A stretch of DNA of 64,000 nucleotides from Centrapalus pauciflorus (taxonomy: Eukaryota > Streptophyta > Magnoliopsida > Asterales > Asteraceae): contig JAANYP010002079.1 in the NCBI GenBank assembly GCA_020465985.1, forward strand, positions 197,440 through 261,439. Direction: 5' to 3'. Each line of letters starts with the position of its first letter. The stretch's first letter is position 1. Below, piece by piece: positions 34,067 through 45,704 of this stretch. Below the pieces are notes generated by a model. It saw nothing but the letters and a program-made list of their open reading frames with translations, made no database searches and was not told the origin of the DNA. The translations under genes and the position numbers were made by a program.

Positions 34067-35330
34067 TTAGATTTTGAACAAATTTGGATAACGTTTCGTC
34101 ATGTCAGCTTCTGGTTCCCAAGTGGCTTCTGACCCTTTATGATGCTTCCATTGGACTTTTACAATCGGGATTTCTTTGTTTCGTAACACTTTGATCTTCT
34201 TACCAAGGATAGCTTCAGGTTCTTCCACGTATGCTAGCTTTCGTTTACTTGCATTTTTCACTTTATCGGACATACACTTACGCAGATTTGACACGTGGAA
34301 TGCATTATGCAGGTTTCCTAGTTCTGGGGGTAAATCTAGACGATAATCCACATTGCCAATTCGCTCCGTGATTGCAAATGACCCAATAAACCTAGGACTT
34401 AGCTTCCCTCTTTTTCTATATCTTACAATTCCTTTCCAAGGGGATACCCTCAAGAAAACACGATCGCCTGGGTGGAACACTACTGTTCTCCTTTTCTTAT
34501 CAGCATAACTTTTTTGACGACTCTGAGCTGTTTTCAAACGTTCTCTAATTTGGTCTACCTTGGTTGCTGTTTCTTGTATTAACTCGGGACCCAATTGTCT
34601 TCTTTCACCAACCTCATACCAGCACAATGGTGTCCGACACTTTCATCCATATAATGTTTCATATGGTGCTGCTTGTATGCTAGAATGATAACTATTATTA
34701 TAAGCGAATTCAACCAATGGCAGATGTTCATCCCAATTCCCTCCAAAATCTATTACACAAGTTCGCTGCATATCTTCCAATGTTTGAATTGTGCGTTCAC
34801 TTTGTCCATCTGTTTGAGGATGGTAACCAGTGCTCATTTTTATATGGGTACCTAACTCTCATTGAAAACTCCTCCAGAACTTTGAGGTGAATCGACTGTC
34901 ACGATCTGACACTATAGATACTGGTACTCCATGTAAGGATACAATCTCCATTATGTATATTCGTGCTAGTTTGTCTAACGGAAATGTCTCTTTAATAGGT
35001 AAAAAGTAGGCTGACTTGGTTAGACGGTCAACTATCACCCATATGGCATCATGTCCTTTCTGGGTTTTCGGAAGCTTAGTCACAAAGTCCATTGTGATGT
35101 GATCCCATTTCCACTCTGGAATTTCGAGCGTTTGTAAGTCTCCATAAGGCTTTTGATGTTCAGCTTTGACCTGTTGACAAGTTAAACACTTTTCTACCCA
35201 CTTTCCAACATCTCTTTTCATTGCTGGCCACCAATAGTTATTTTTCAAATCTCTATACATTTTCACACTGCCCGGATGTATTGAATACCTTATATTGTGC
35301 GCTTCAGCCAATACATGATTTCGTAGTCCT
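34067..35330 (-). pseudogene. integrase with chromodomain of Ty3/gypsy #3
   Basis: The zinc region (SIHPGSVKMYRDLKNNYWWP, CLTCQQVKAEHQKPYG) and the first two catalytic Asp (HITMDFVTKL, SIVSDRDSRF) lie at the end of the 35941-34859 frame. A frame break near 34859 leads to STGYHPQTDGQSERTIQTLE with the Glu (34837-34643). Another stop near 34640 leads to the last frame (34627-34067) with VFLRVSPWKGIVRYRKRGKL, FIGSFAITERIG and a chromodomain-like end (VKVQWKHHKGSEATWEPEAD). Enzymatic motifs are intact but spread over three frames. Confidence 0.88.
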
Positions 35331-36190
35331 CCTATTGATGGGATCCAAACTCTTCCCTTGAAGCATAATATCCCTCTCCCGTCCATGGTTAGCTGCTTCT
35401 CATACCCTTTTATTCTTTCTGCACATTGTTTACTTTCCTTGAGGACTTCCTGTTGTTTCTCTTTGACTTGATCTAGGAAATCAAGACGTACTTCCATGAC
35501 ACACAACTTGACCATTGTAGCTCTTCCACTTCTCTTTCGACTTAGCGCATCAGCTACTACATTAGCTTTTCCTGGATGGTATAATATTTCACAGTCGTAA
35601 TCTTTTAGTAATTCCAACCATCTCCTTTGCCTCATATTCAATTCCTTCTGAGTGAATATGTATTTAAAGCTTTTGTGGTCTGTATAAATTTCACATTTTT
35701 CTCCGTACAAATAATGACGCCATAATTTTAATGCAAATACCACAGCTGCCAACTCTAGGTCATGTGTTGGGTACTTTCTCTCATGTATTTTGAGTTGTCG
35801 GGACGCGTAAGCTATCACTTTGCCATGTTGCATCAAAACACATCCTAATCCATTTAGGGATGCATCACTATACACCACAAATCCACCTCTTCCCTCCGGT
35901 AGAGATAAAATAGGTGCACTTACCAACTTCTTCTTTAACATCTGAAATGTTTCCTCTCTTGCTTCATTTCATTCATGCGTAGCACTCTTTCATGTTAATG
36001 TTGTAAGCGGTGCGGCAATCTTGGAGAAGTCTTGTATGAATCTTCTATGGTAACCTTCCAAGCCTAGAAAACCACGAACTTCTGTTGGAGTTTGTGGTTT
36101 TTCCCATTTGGTTATTGCTTCTACTTTTCCTGGATCAACTTTAATACATTCATGACTTACTACATGTCCCAAAAATTGCACCTCTTTCAA
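35331..36190 (-). pseudogene. RT connection and RNase H of Ty3/gypsy #3
   Basis: 36190-35990 carries KEVQFLGHVVSHECIKVDPG and FLGLEGYHRRFIQDFSKIAA. After a break, the 35941 frame carries APILSLPEGRGGFVVYSDAS and the RNase H core (VIAYASRQLKIHERKYPTHD, ALKLWRHYLYGEKCEIYTDH, HPGKANVVADALSRK). Here RT and RNase H are contiguous, with no intron-like insert at the LKEVQFLGH point, unlike element #2. Confidence 0.88.
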
Positions 36191-37420
36191 CCAAAATTCA
36201 CATTTTGAGAACTTTGCATAAAGTTTTTTCTTTCTTTAAAAGTTCCAATATTATTCTGAGATGTCGGGAATGCTCTTCTTCAGAATTGGAATAAATAAGA
36301 ATATCATCTATAAAAACGATCACAAACTTATCGAAATAAGGTTTACAAACTCGGTTCATCAAGTCCATAAAAGCTGCAGGTGCATTGGTCAAACCAACGG
36401 CATACTTAAAAATTCATAATGTCCATACCTTGTCCTAAATGTCGTTTTTGGTATATCAGATTCTTTGACTTTCAATTGATGATACCCTGACCTTAGATCA
36501 ATCTTTGAAAAATGGCTAGCTCCTTGAAGTTGATCAAAAAGGTCATCAATTCTTGGGAGTGGATACTTGTTTTTGATAGTGACTTTATTCAATTTCCTAT
36601 AATTAATGCACAACCTCATTGACCCATCCTTTTTCTTTACAAATAGTACTGGAGCCCCCCAAGGTGAGACACTTGGCCTAATGAATCCTTTATCTAATAG
36701 CTCCTGGAGTTGGTTTTTCAATTCATTCATTTCCATAGGGGCCAATCGATATGGGGCTTTGGATAGAGGGGCTGTTCCAGGTACTAAATCAATGGCAAAC
36801 TCCACTTGCCGATCAGGAGGTAACCTAGGTAAATCTTCTGGAAACACTTTCGGAAAATCTCGAACAATGAGAATGTCATTGAGATTTGAGCATTTCTTTC
36901 CTTTCTCAATAACATGAGCCAAGTAAGCCATGCATCCTTTACGAAGACATTTTCGGGCTTGAATCGAGGTTAGAAAGTTAGATGACGCTAGGTTTTGTTC
37001 TCCCCGGAAAATTACTTCTTTTCCTTCAGGTGTGTAAAATTTAACAGACTTGGTCTTGCAAAGAATTGATGCATTATTTTTGGACATCCAATCCATGCCA
37101 TTGATAATATCAAATTCTCCTAACAGCACTGGAATTAGGTCAATAGGTAACTTATTCCCTTCGACTTCTATGTCATAGTCAGGACACCATTTATTCAAGT
37201 ATATTCGTTCATTATTGGCTATTTCTACTTCTATCCCTATGTTCATATGCACAATAGGTAATGATAATGTCTCACAATGATCTAGATGCGCCCGAATCGA
37301 ACAATACTTTAGTGTAAGCTGAGTTGATTATGAGTGTACCTGAGACAACATCATTGATTTCTCTAGCCTTCTGTGCAGTCATCTGAAATTCTCTTCCAGT
37401 GGTCTTGTTTGACATTCAAT
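36191..37420 (-). pseudogene. protease and reverse transcriptase of Ty3/gypsy #3
   Basis: A protease motif VLFDSGASRSL is readable near 37280-37312, then the frame shifts. The 37252-36389 frame has INGMDWMSKNNASILC, RQVEFAIDLVPGTAPLSKAP, SPWGAPVLFVKKKDGSMRL, SKIDLRSGYHQLKV and YGHYEFLSMP. A frameshift near 36392 (in the LTNAP region) passes to 36392-36198 with VIVFIDDILIYSNSEEEHS, which holds the catalytic Asp pair. All expected blocks are present in order. Confidence 0.88.
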
Positions 37421-38092
37421 TTTCTTTCATAGTGGTGGTCTCTGTAGGTGTTTTCTTTGTTGCTCCCCCTTTTGTGTCAGTTCGTTGGGGACAGTCAGGT
37501 GCTAAATGGTTAGGATCTTGACAAATAAAACACCTATGATTTTTCACAAGACAGTCACGGGTTTTATGACCCATTCTTCCACACGTAAAACAAGCACCTG
37601 TATTTGCCAGACATGGCTTGTCACCATGAAACTTCCCGCAGTTATCACAAGCTTTTCCCTTTTTGTCAATGCCGTATCGGTTACCCGAACCTGCATTATG
37701 GGATCGAATGCATTGTTCTCATGATTCTTTCCTTTAAACTTCTGGTTTTCTGGATGACATGTTTTCTCTTCCTCCCTTTTCCTCTTGTCAACCCTTTCTT
37801 CGTCTTTCTTTCTTCCATACTCTCTCTCACCCACCAATGCTGCTTCTACTGCTTCATGATAAGTTCTTGGTTGTGTCATTCCTGTCGGCTCCCTGATGGT
37901 GGTTTTTAATTCGACAACAAACCTTTTTGCTTTTAGCATTTTAGTGGCTACCAGGTAGGTAGCATAGCGAGACATTTCAGTGAATCTATTGGCATACTCC
38001 GTAACAATTTGAATGCCTTGTTTCAGGTTCAGAAATTGTTCTTCAAGAGCATCTAGCAGACCTTGAGAACAATATTCGTCAAGAAAGCTGTG
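37421..38092 (-). pseudogene. gag of Ty3/gypsy #3 (N-terminus deleted)
   Basis: Starting at the deletion junction: DEYCSQGLLDALEEQFLNLK, IQIVTEYANRFTEMSRYATY, then a K/E/R-rich linker. After a frameshift near 37700 come zinc knuckles in series: CDNCGKFHGDKPC, CFTCGRMGHKTRDC and CFICQDPNHLAPDC (about 37655-37490). The first 50 to 100 codons of capsid are missing. This is an RNA-binding Gag remnant. Confidence 0.83.
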
Positions 38093-39069
38093 AAGAAAAC
38101 GTATAAAAATAACATTCTTGTAAAAATATATTTTCCGTAAAATTAATATAGCGGCCTGCAACTAAAAGCTGTGAAGAAACCATGATACAAGGGATATTGA
38201 TTTCCTCATTTCATACCAGAGTTAAATGGGTATGTTTGTGAATGAAATTAATTACTACTATTTTCATAAAAACTTTCCATCCATTATCGTTATAAAATTT
38301 ACTGGTATATTATTACCCGGATAAATCACAGAGAAATATCCTTCGTGTCATCTCAAAAGGCTTCGCCATTTTGGCATCATTATGTTGCCATCTCAAAAGG
38401 CTATATGATTATTATAATATTACCAGTATCCTTACGTTGATATTCACGAAGTCATACCAACAACGATTATGCATAAAAATAATATGCAACTTCAAATAAA
38501 TAACGTCACAGTTCAATATCATAAGAAATACTGAATCATAACATAAATCATATAAACATCACAGAGTCAAATATGGTGATTAAGCATCATGAATAGAATA
38601 ATAGGCTCAAAGTGGAAGTGATTAGAAACTTACAGTAGTCCAGAAACGGTTATAAGAATTTCGTAAGAGAGAAGTAGAAAATTACTCAAAATATGACTAT
38701 TTGTTTAATAGTGATATTTATGAGTATTGGTACGATTTTCATTCGAAAGAAATGCGTCAATTTATAGCCTCAATATTTCGACAGTAAACGTCATTTACGC
38801 ATATATTGACAATTACCGACGCTGATGTCAGTCTATAATTTCCACCGACGCTTCAATTGTCAATTCACTTTTCATGTGCATTAAATGCACATTTATATTA
38901 TATACCCTTAATCTATCATATCTTTACATATAACCCCCCCCCCCCCCCCATCTATCATAAATATTTATTTAACACTTTTTTATAATTATAATTATTATCA
39001 TTATATGTATAATTCGATACGGTTTAATAATTACCTGTTAATTGCTCGATGAATTTTCGGGATGTTACA
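38093..39069 (-). repeat. 5' LTR of Ty3/gypsy #3 (inner end deleted)
   Basis: Matches 33066-34031 with few differences. The first 340 or so bases of the complete LTR are missing, and gag sequence abuts at AAGAAAACGTATAAAA. A C16 run (38934-38949) replaces a shorter C-run (CCCCCAT) in the partner. Confidence 0.9.
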
Positions 39070-39074
39070 TCGGA

Positions 39075-39879
39075 TCTTATGAATTATGTTGAATGCTATG
39101 AATTTTGTTACAAACACTGATATGAACCTTTTGAATTTTGTAAATCTTGTTGCTGACACTTTTATGAACCCTTTGAATCATATGAATCTTGTTACAAAAA
39201 CTTGTTGGTATATTTGAATGCTTATATGTATTTTTTTTAAATTTTTGACAAAATTTACAACGAATAACTTGTTCACAATGGATATCATCCATATATAATT
39301 ATATCAATATTCATATGCTAAAATTGAAAATTAGGAAAAAAATGAGGGTTAAAAGTGAAACTTAGAAGGAAAAAGAATATCTCACAAATTGCTTTTGTTG
39401 GGAGTCTCTCTTCTCCCCTCACCCCTATCGCTAGCGACTCTCTTCCTCTTCATTGACTACGACGACCTCCGCCCCCTTCTAACATTATTCCTCACCTTTA
39501 TCAATGACGTTAACCCTCCTTCCCTTTCAATTAATCTCGGTCTTAATCAATTTATCTCTCTCGATTGATCAACAAACACGAAAATGCTACAATTGGTTTT
39601 CATATCTCTCTCGATTAATCTACAATGGAGTAATCAAATTTAAAGATAACTTGTAATTTGTCTATTATTGGATTTTGTTCTCTTTGATTTTTATTACTGA
39701 AAGAAAGAGTCACTAAATAGGTGTATTTTTTAGAATTCAATATGATAAAGAAATATGAGAAAGAAAGTTTATATTAAACTTAAATTTTTACCCCCTCACA
39801 TTAAGAATCATAACTCTTATCACATAACAAAAAAAGCTTGTAACCTCATGCGATTACGAGGGTGTTTGACTTTGAGTAT
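39075..39879. other. No gene; AT-rich DNA with a degenerate short repeat
   Basis: The first 120 bases repeat TGAA(T/C)-CTTGTTACAAA-like words irregularly. The rest has a C/T-rich segment (39400-39550) and AT-rich filler. I see no supported gene or element end. Confidence 0.5.
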
Positions 39880-40084
39880 TAAGGCGGGGGGGTGCTTGGT
39901 TACGGGTTATCCCCCATAAAACATGACACCGATAATAAATAGTATTGGTTGGTTTCATATAATACAATCATTCATTATCTCGTATGAGGTAATACTCCAT
40001 TCCTTAACAAATTGAAAGTAATGAAATTCATTATTCTCGTCACTTGATTTTTACTTTAAATAGATAATTATATATCTTATTCAT

Positions 40085-40805
40085 ACCCTATCCACCCATC
40101 ATTATCCTACCCAACCCAACCCTTCCCCCTACCACAGCCATCCACCCCTATACCCACTAATCGCATCTTAATTTATCCATCCCACCCACCTTACCCCATC
40201 TAACCCTATCCATCCTACTCACCCATTTACCCTATCTTACCTTGCCTTCCACCCACTTATCTACCATATCTTACCCTATCTTTACCTCACCCACCCCCAC
40301 CTACCTTGTTCACCCTAATCCTCCACTCACCTTTCCCTTGTCTTCCACATACTTACCTACGCTACTTAGATTGAACCCCACCCACATTATCCTATCTTAA
40401 GCTTATCTTACCTACCATCCTAACCCATCTTACCCTACCATCATCTACTCACTCTACACATCTTATGCTTACCGACCCACCTTACCCTATTCTACCCTGC
40501 GTTCCACCCATTTACCTACCCTACTCTACCTTACCTTACCTACCCCATCAAATTCTACCACACCATACCCTACATCACCCTAACCTACTCCTCACCCACT
40601 CAATCTTATCTCATCATGCCTTCCATCCTTTTATTTACCATTCCGTACCCTACCTTAACCTAACCTCACTTACACTACCTTACCCCATCCCACATTACTT
40701 TATCCTACCGACCACACCACACCACGCCCCACCCTATCCTACCTCACCAACCCTATTCTACCCTAGATTTCCACTCTTTTTACCTACCTAGCTCTACCTA
40801 CCCCA
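40085..40805. repeat. Pyrimidine-rich degenerate CCTA/CTTACC array (copy B)
   Basis: Same composition as 20085-20870, about 720 bases. It differs from copy A by many small indels and substitutions. Confidence 0.85.
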
Positions 40806-41236
40806 TATCATCCCATTCTATATGCAACAATCATAATGATTAATTAGTCATAACCAAGCAACAACAATATAAAAATATCTATTATCATTCTTTAGCATTG
40901 TCATTACCATTACCATACCCATTCTTTTGCTTCAATCAAGCACTCTCTAAGAATGATTATTAAATTATTATGTTATAGTAACACAAATAATACATTTAGG
41001 TGTTTTGGAATACGTTGCTTCATAATTGAATATTGGCGTTTAGAATAATTCTACTACACTTTTTCAAAAGATAAAAAATATAGTTTATTTGCTTAATAAT
41101 TTATTTAACATGCTAAAATGTAAATATGAACACTTTAAAAACTTATTTGATTAGTGTGATAGCAAACATTAGAAATTAAAACTAAACACTAAGTTTTCAA
41201 TAATAATTTATATACAATAATAATCTAATTATTAAT

Positions 41237-41540
41237 GGGTTTATTACAAAAAAAACCAAAATGTTTTTACGTTTTTTGCGTTTTCGTCCCTCTATGTTAT
41301 TTTTTTCATCAAAATCCTCAAGTTAATTTTTTCTTTTTTGTTTAGTGAAATTTGGACATTAGAACCCGATTATAATTAGTAAACCGGGTTTTTAAAAACT
41401 AAAAAACCAGGTTTAATGTCCAAATTTCACTAAACCAAAAATAAAAAAAATTTAACTTGAGGACTATTATGAAAAAAATAACATGAATGGACGAAAACGC
41501 AAAAAACATGAAAACATGTTCGTTTTTTCATAATAAACCC
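41237..41540. mobile_element. 304-bp foldback MITE (Mutator-type)
   Basis: Begins GGGTTTATTAC and ends TAATAAACCC. The two halves are imperfect inverted copies through most of the length (TGAAATTTGGACATTA opposite TAATGTCCAAATTTCA). It is flanked by ATTATTAAT at 41228-41236 and 41541-41549, a 9-bp duplication, and repeat A keeps a single ATTATTAAT at the matching place. The 9-bp duplication points to Mutator-type mobilisation. Confidence 0.88.
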
Positions 41541-41895
41541 ATTATTAATTTTCAAAAAGCTACAACTTTTTATTCAAATGTAAACTGAAACACCTTTGCA
41601 TTTCATTCTATGTTCCACCCATTGTATAAAAATTTAAATAAAATGTTTAACATGTTGGGATCCGATGTATTAGCTTATTAGTGGCCAAAAAAATGGATCT
41701 GGGCCAAAGATCCGATTAATGAGGAGACGAACTTTTTTGATGTTTTGAAGCTTTGAAAATTTTTGCACTCATTCCCAGTTTTCAAAATTTGATTAAATGC
41801 AATTTCGCATTTCAAATTTTACATCGCCAGGTATGTTTTCTTCACCCGCCTTTTTTATTCTTCCGAAATCCTATTAGTTTTTTTTTTAATTTCGT

Positions 41896-42182
41896 TTTGA
41901 TGTTCCATTTAATCAATCACAAAACATATATCAAACAATTAAGATCAAGAGAAACACTAACCGAATGATTGTAATTGCATAAATTGGAATTACAATACGA
42001 GAGAATTGATGAACACAGTTGACCTAATTCCGTACACCTTGAATTTCCGTGCAACAATGAATACCAAAAAGTACCATCTACAATACCCGTAAATTCTATT
42101 TATATTCACAATTGAAACTATTGAGTATTTACAAAAAGGCCCCTAGACTTAATATTTTTCATCAACTAAGTAATATCCAACA
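41896..42182 (-). repeat. Copia (Sirevirus-like) LTR fragment
   Basis: The minus strand starts TGTTGGATATTACTTAG at 42182, preceded by the purine tract CAAAGGGGGAGAT. It is related in layout to 17745-18046, including a TATA-like box in the same place. The far end is approximate. Confidence 0.5.
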
Positions 42183-42457
42183 ATCTCCCCCTTTGATGAA
42201 AGATAATCAGTCTCCAGTTTGTTAGCCCAAGCTTCATCTTGAATCGACGAATACTCTTTCTGTTCGATAACCTATCAGCTTCCTGTCATCTACACTTAGA
42301 CCACCTTTCTTTGACTTTCTCTTCTTGTCAGCAGCTAGTTTACCTTTCAAGCCCATCATAACTTTCTGTAAAGTTCCATCACAAAACTTATTCAACTCTA
42401 CACTCCGCATAGCCCTCAGCTTTTGATCTTTGTCTTTGTAAATCACAACTGGGTGTT
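42183..42457 (-). pseudogene. 3' end of a copia-type internal region with a short ORF remnant
   Basis: A minus-strand frame (42446-42234) reads VIYKDKDQKLRAMRSVELNK-like sequence (FCDGTLQKVMMGLKGK), ending shortly before the polypurine tract at 42183-42196. I recall similar short ORFs before the 3' LTR of plant retrotransposons but cannot name the family. Its upstream part is cut by the LTR at 42458. Confidence 0.45.
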
Positions 42458-43569
42458 TGTAGGTCCCGAGAGGTTCCCAAAGTATATAGTTATAAGCTGT
42501 AGAGGGGGGGTGAATACAGCAATTTAAAAACTAGACACTCTTTTCTCAATGTTTGTATGTATTATCAACAATTTGTTAATTACAAACAAGCTTGAATGCG
42601 GAATAGTTCAAGCTGAGATGACAGATACAACAGTATGCTTACTAGTCTAAGACAGACTCAAACTAGTATACAATGAATACACTCACTAAGAAGCACTCAC
42701 TGTGTTTACAAGACTTAAAGGAACGGCTTATGTAAAACAGCTTATACACACAGATGCTGGTTTACACAGAAGGTTTGCATGCATGAAAATCACACTTGCA
42801 CGTTCACTCTTGGGTTTCAGCAAACTTAGCTTTCTTCAGCACTTCTTTCGTGACCTTGGAAGCTTCCTTTTATACTCACTTTAGAGATCTAAGAGAAAAC
42901 ATCTTTCATCTGGACGGAATGAAAAGGAGAATGTCTTTGTTTGAAAGACAACATAACCTTTTCTGCACTTTTCTGAAAAGCAGACTTGTCTTCATATGTG
43001 CAGAACTTTTGTCTTTTTACTTTTTCTACTGTTGCATTGCCTTTAACTAATTTAGGAATGTCAACTTTGCGTCTTTCTTCCTTGTAAAGGCCTATTTTGA
43101 TATAAGAAAAAGGTCTGTCACCTTTTTCAAATAACCTTTTGTCTTCATGTTACAGAACAGCGTGGGCAGGCTGAGCAGTTCTGTTTTCCACTTTGTCTTC
43201 GACTTTGTAAACTGATCTTGTAGTAAAAAACAATACATGATGACTTGGAAACATATTCCATAAAGTGTTTAGCCTGTTCACAAAGAACAGAACACTTTAA
43301 AAATGCCCAAGCTGCTCACCGTGTAGAGCAGCGTAGACAGTTTTAGTCCAGCCTGTTTCAGCAGAAAGAGCAGCTTGGACAAACTGTCTTAGTTGCAACA
43401 CATGCAACATATAGAACAGCTTTAGACTGATATTGCAAATATTTTCAGTTTCAGGTTTCAATAAGGCATATAACAGGCCTTAAATTCAACCTTCAAATGT
43501 ATCAACAGGTTTGATTATAAATCTCCCCCTCAGATGTAGAACAGGTTTGACTGAGGCCTTTTTGTGCCT

Positions 43570-43573
<4 letters not shown>
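42458..43573 (-). repeat. L1-family LTR, inverted copy
   Basis: The + strand reads TGTAGGTCCC...TTTGTGCCTAACA; the reverse complement matches 18829-19956 along its length with modest divergence. The left flank GTGTT and right flank ATATA do not match, but the right side is microsatellite and may have changed. Confidence 0.8.

Positions 43574-43664
<91 letters not shown>
43574..43664. repeat. (TA)n-(GATA)n compound microsatellite
   Basis: About 62 bases of TA, then seven GATA units. Confidence 0.97.
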
Positions 43665-43665
<1 letters not shown>

Positions 43666-43718
43666 ACATACCCGTAGAGGTTGTGGTTCACTTTGCACAT
43701 TGGGATGTTGTGTTGATG

Positions 43719-44390
43719 TTACACGAGCTCTTGATTCAATAGAAACATTTCACGTGATTTTTGCATCTCGATCATCATAGCTTTTAATTCAGCCACTTCA
43801 CCACTAATCTTTTCATATTCTGACTTCGAGTGCATGTTATCCCTATGAGAAGTAAAACGACTTGGCATTCCACCCCAATTATCGCAACCACGAACATCCA
43901 ATCCATACATACGTGCATGACCATCTTTATCGTCACCCATAACTTGCGAAAATACATGATTAGGTCCAGGCATATCAACTGAACCTTCTGGTAGCTAGTC
44001 TAGAACTAATTTCTAGCATTTGCTCCTATGTTCAAATAGACATGTCATTATACTACACCAGAAAGAATAAAGTAATTATTATAAATTATGTAACATACGA
44101 TAGCATTAGTTGCTTCGACATTTTTTGTTGTCCCATCTTTGGAGAAGCATGCACGAAACAATTCCATTCGACTTGGTTCACGTCCAGAATTTGATTCCTA
44201 CATAACAATTTTTTATGTGTATCCACTATACACATACAAAGAAACTATATTTGTTATCACTTACAACATAATGCACGCTCACCTTTAATTCTTCACGAAC
44301 TCGACTTTTTTTACCTGTGACTTGCATCATCTTCTTCTTTCCTCTATTTGCTTTATTCCTTTTACTAATTTTCTGAATAATATAATCCAT
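43719..44390 (-). pseudogene. CACTA Transposase_24 (Ptta/En/Spm) remnant
   Basis: Minus strand. A basic N-terminal piece (RNKANRGKKKMMQVTGKK) and SGREPSRMELFRACFSKDGT at about 44340-44110. After an AT-rich gap, PGPNHVFSQVMGDDKDGHAR, MYGLDVRGCDNWG and a coiled-coil end (EVAELKAMMIEMQKSREM) at 43973-43719. This matches the second protein encoded by plant CACTA elements, thought to bind subterminal repeats. Several breaks. Confidence 0.7.
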
Positions 44391-44469
44391 AAAAAAGTTT
44401 TAGCCACTTAAATCACTATAGAACAAATTTATTATCGAATATATTAGCCATTTTCTCCCATACCTTAGT

Positions 44470-45306
44470 AGTAGTGATTTTGTATGCTTATGACAAGAAG
44501 GACATGCAAGTTTACCTTTAGTGCTCTACCCTGATAAATTAGCATAGGCTGGAAAGTCACTTATGGTCCATAACAAAGAGGCATGCATTTGAAAGTTATT
44601 CTTTGTTGATGCATCATATGTTTGGACTCCAACATCCCACAACTCATTTAGCTCATCCACTGAAGGTTTTAAATACACATCTATATTATTGCCTACCAGG
44701 TATAAGTAAAGATAACATGAAATAAGGTTGTTTCATGCACATCCATGGTGGCAAATTATATGGAATCAAGATGACAGGCCATGTACTATATGTGAAACAC
44801 TCATCGTACGAAACAGATTACACCCATCACTCGCTAAACCAAGTCTGACATTGCGAGGTTCCTTAGCAAAATCAGGAAATTGAAAAATCAAATGTTTTCC
44901 AAGCTAGGGAATCTGCCAGATGTCTTAAGCAACCATCTTTAGTACGACCTTCTTCATGCCATCTCATGGAGGTCGCTGTTTTTGAGGACAAGAATAGCCT
45001 TTGTAACCTTGGTTTGAGTGGAAAGTAACGTAAGACATTAGCTGCAATTTTTTTATTGTTCTTTGCTGAAGTTGGGTGATCTTCTATATCATATTCATGT
45101 GGTTTATACCTTGATGTATGACAAATATCACACTCAATATTCTTACTCTTTTCTTTCCAGTGCAACATGCAATCATTAGGGCATGCATCAATTTTCTCGT
45201 AACTAAGACCCAAATCCCTTATATTCTTCTTTACTTCATACAATGACTTAGGTATACAAGCTTCTGGGAATGCCTCCACCAATGTATCAAGTAACATGGT
45301 GAAACC
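44470..45306 (-). pseudogene. CACTA TNP2 transposase remnant
   Basis: The frame from 45297 contains FPEACIPKSLYEVKKNIRDL, CPNDCMLHWKEKSKN, CDICHTSRYK, FPLKPRLQRLFLSSKTATSM and RWHEEGRTKDGCLRHLADS. Further down in shifting frames come FPDFAKEPRNVRLGLASDGC, TWPVILIPYNLPPWMCMK, DVYLKPSVDELNELWDVGVQ and TISDFPAYANLSG. This is the order of plant TNP2 (Transposase_21). It is broken by several stops and ends where Transposase_24 sequence begins. A gag-only copia sits in it after 45306. Confidence 0.82.
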
Positions 45307-45686
45307 TGTTGGATTTTAATTGGTTATTGTGGCTACTTGGAGATGCATGGCTCGTGGTTTTATTTTATTTGCATGTTTTATTAGTTGGTTTTAGTTAATA
45401 ATATCTTTGACTTGGTATTGGTTTTGACCGAGACTCATGGATGCATACATTTGAAAAGGTTGTGAGTGGGTACCGGTTCCATAGGTAGAGTATGGGTCCT
45501 ATTTTCTTGTTCCACGTTTGTACTCAACATGGCTATATATAGCTTTATTAGAATTGAAGAAATGTAAGTTTTTTCTTTTTTTCTGCCACATCGTTTACAT
45601 CAATTGTTATTATTTTACTTTGTTTCCCGTATAATATACATACATACGTGAGTGTAGTGTGAGTTTTATAAAGATTTTTTCCTACA
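45307..45686 (+). repeat. 5' LTR of the gag-only copia element
   Basis: TGTTGGATTT...TTCCTACA, 380 bp. A TATATATA promoter-like box lies in GGCTATATATAGC near 45531-45543. Confidence 0.93.
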
Positions 45687-45688
45687 TT

Positions 45689-45704
45689 TGGTATCACAGG
45701 TTCC
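45689..45704 (+). other. Primer binding site of the gag-only copia element
   Basis: TGGTATCACAGGTTCC lies two bases after the LTR. Its first eight bases match the usual tRNA-Met site; the rest differs from TGGTATCAGAGC. Confidence 0.75.

Larger units (their letters stand above)
32725..39069 (-). mobile_element. Ty3/gypsy LTR retrotransposon #3 (chromovirus), with a deletion at its 5' side
   Basis: Minus strand. Left (3') LTR 32725-34031, PPT at 34032, pol and gag from 34067 to 38092, right (5') LTR 38093-39069. A perfect TCGGA duplication (32720-32724, 39070-39074) flanks it. The inner part of the 5' LTR, the PBS and the start of gag are gone: gag sequence joins LTR sequence at about 38093. 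The chromodomain-like integrase end places it with chromoviruses; it is a different family from #1 and #2, with a 1.3-kb LTR. Confidence 0.93.
39880..41895. repeat. Repeat B (paralogue of repeat A without the Harbinger)
   Basis: Aligns to 19957-21256 joined to 31811-32230. It includes the pyrimidine tract (40085-40805) and the GGATCTGGGCCAAAGATCC region. It carries its own insertion, the MITE at 41237-41540. Alignment to A is lost near 41895. The left end extends about 85 bases beyond the A copy (GTGCTTGGTTACGGG). The class of the whole repeat is unknown. Confidence 0.82.
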
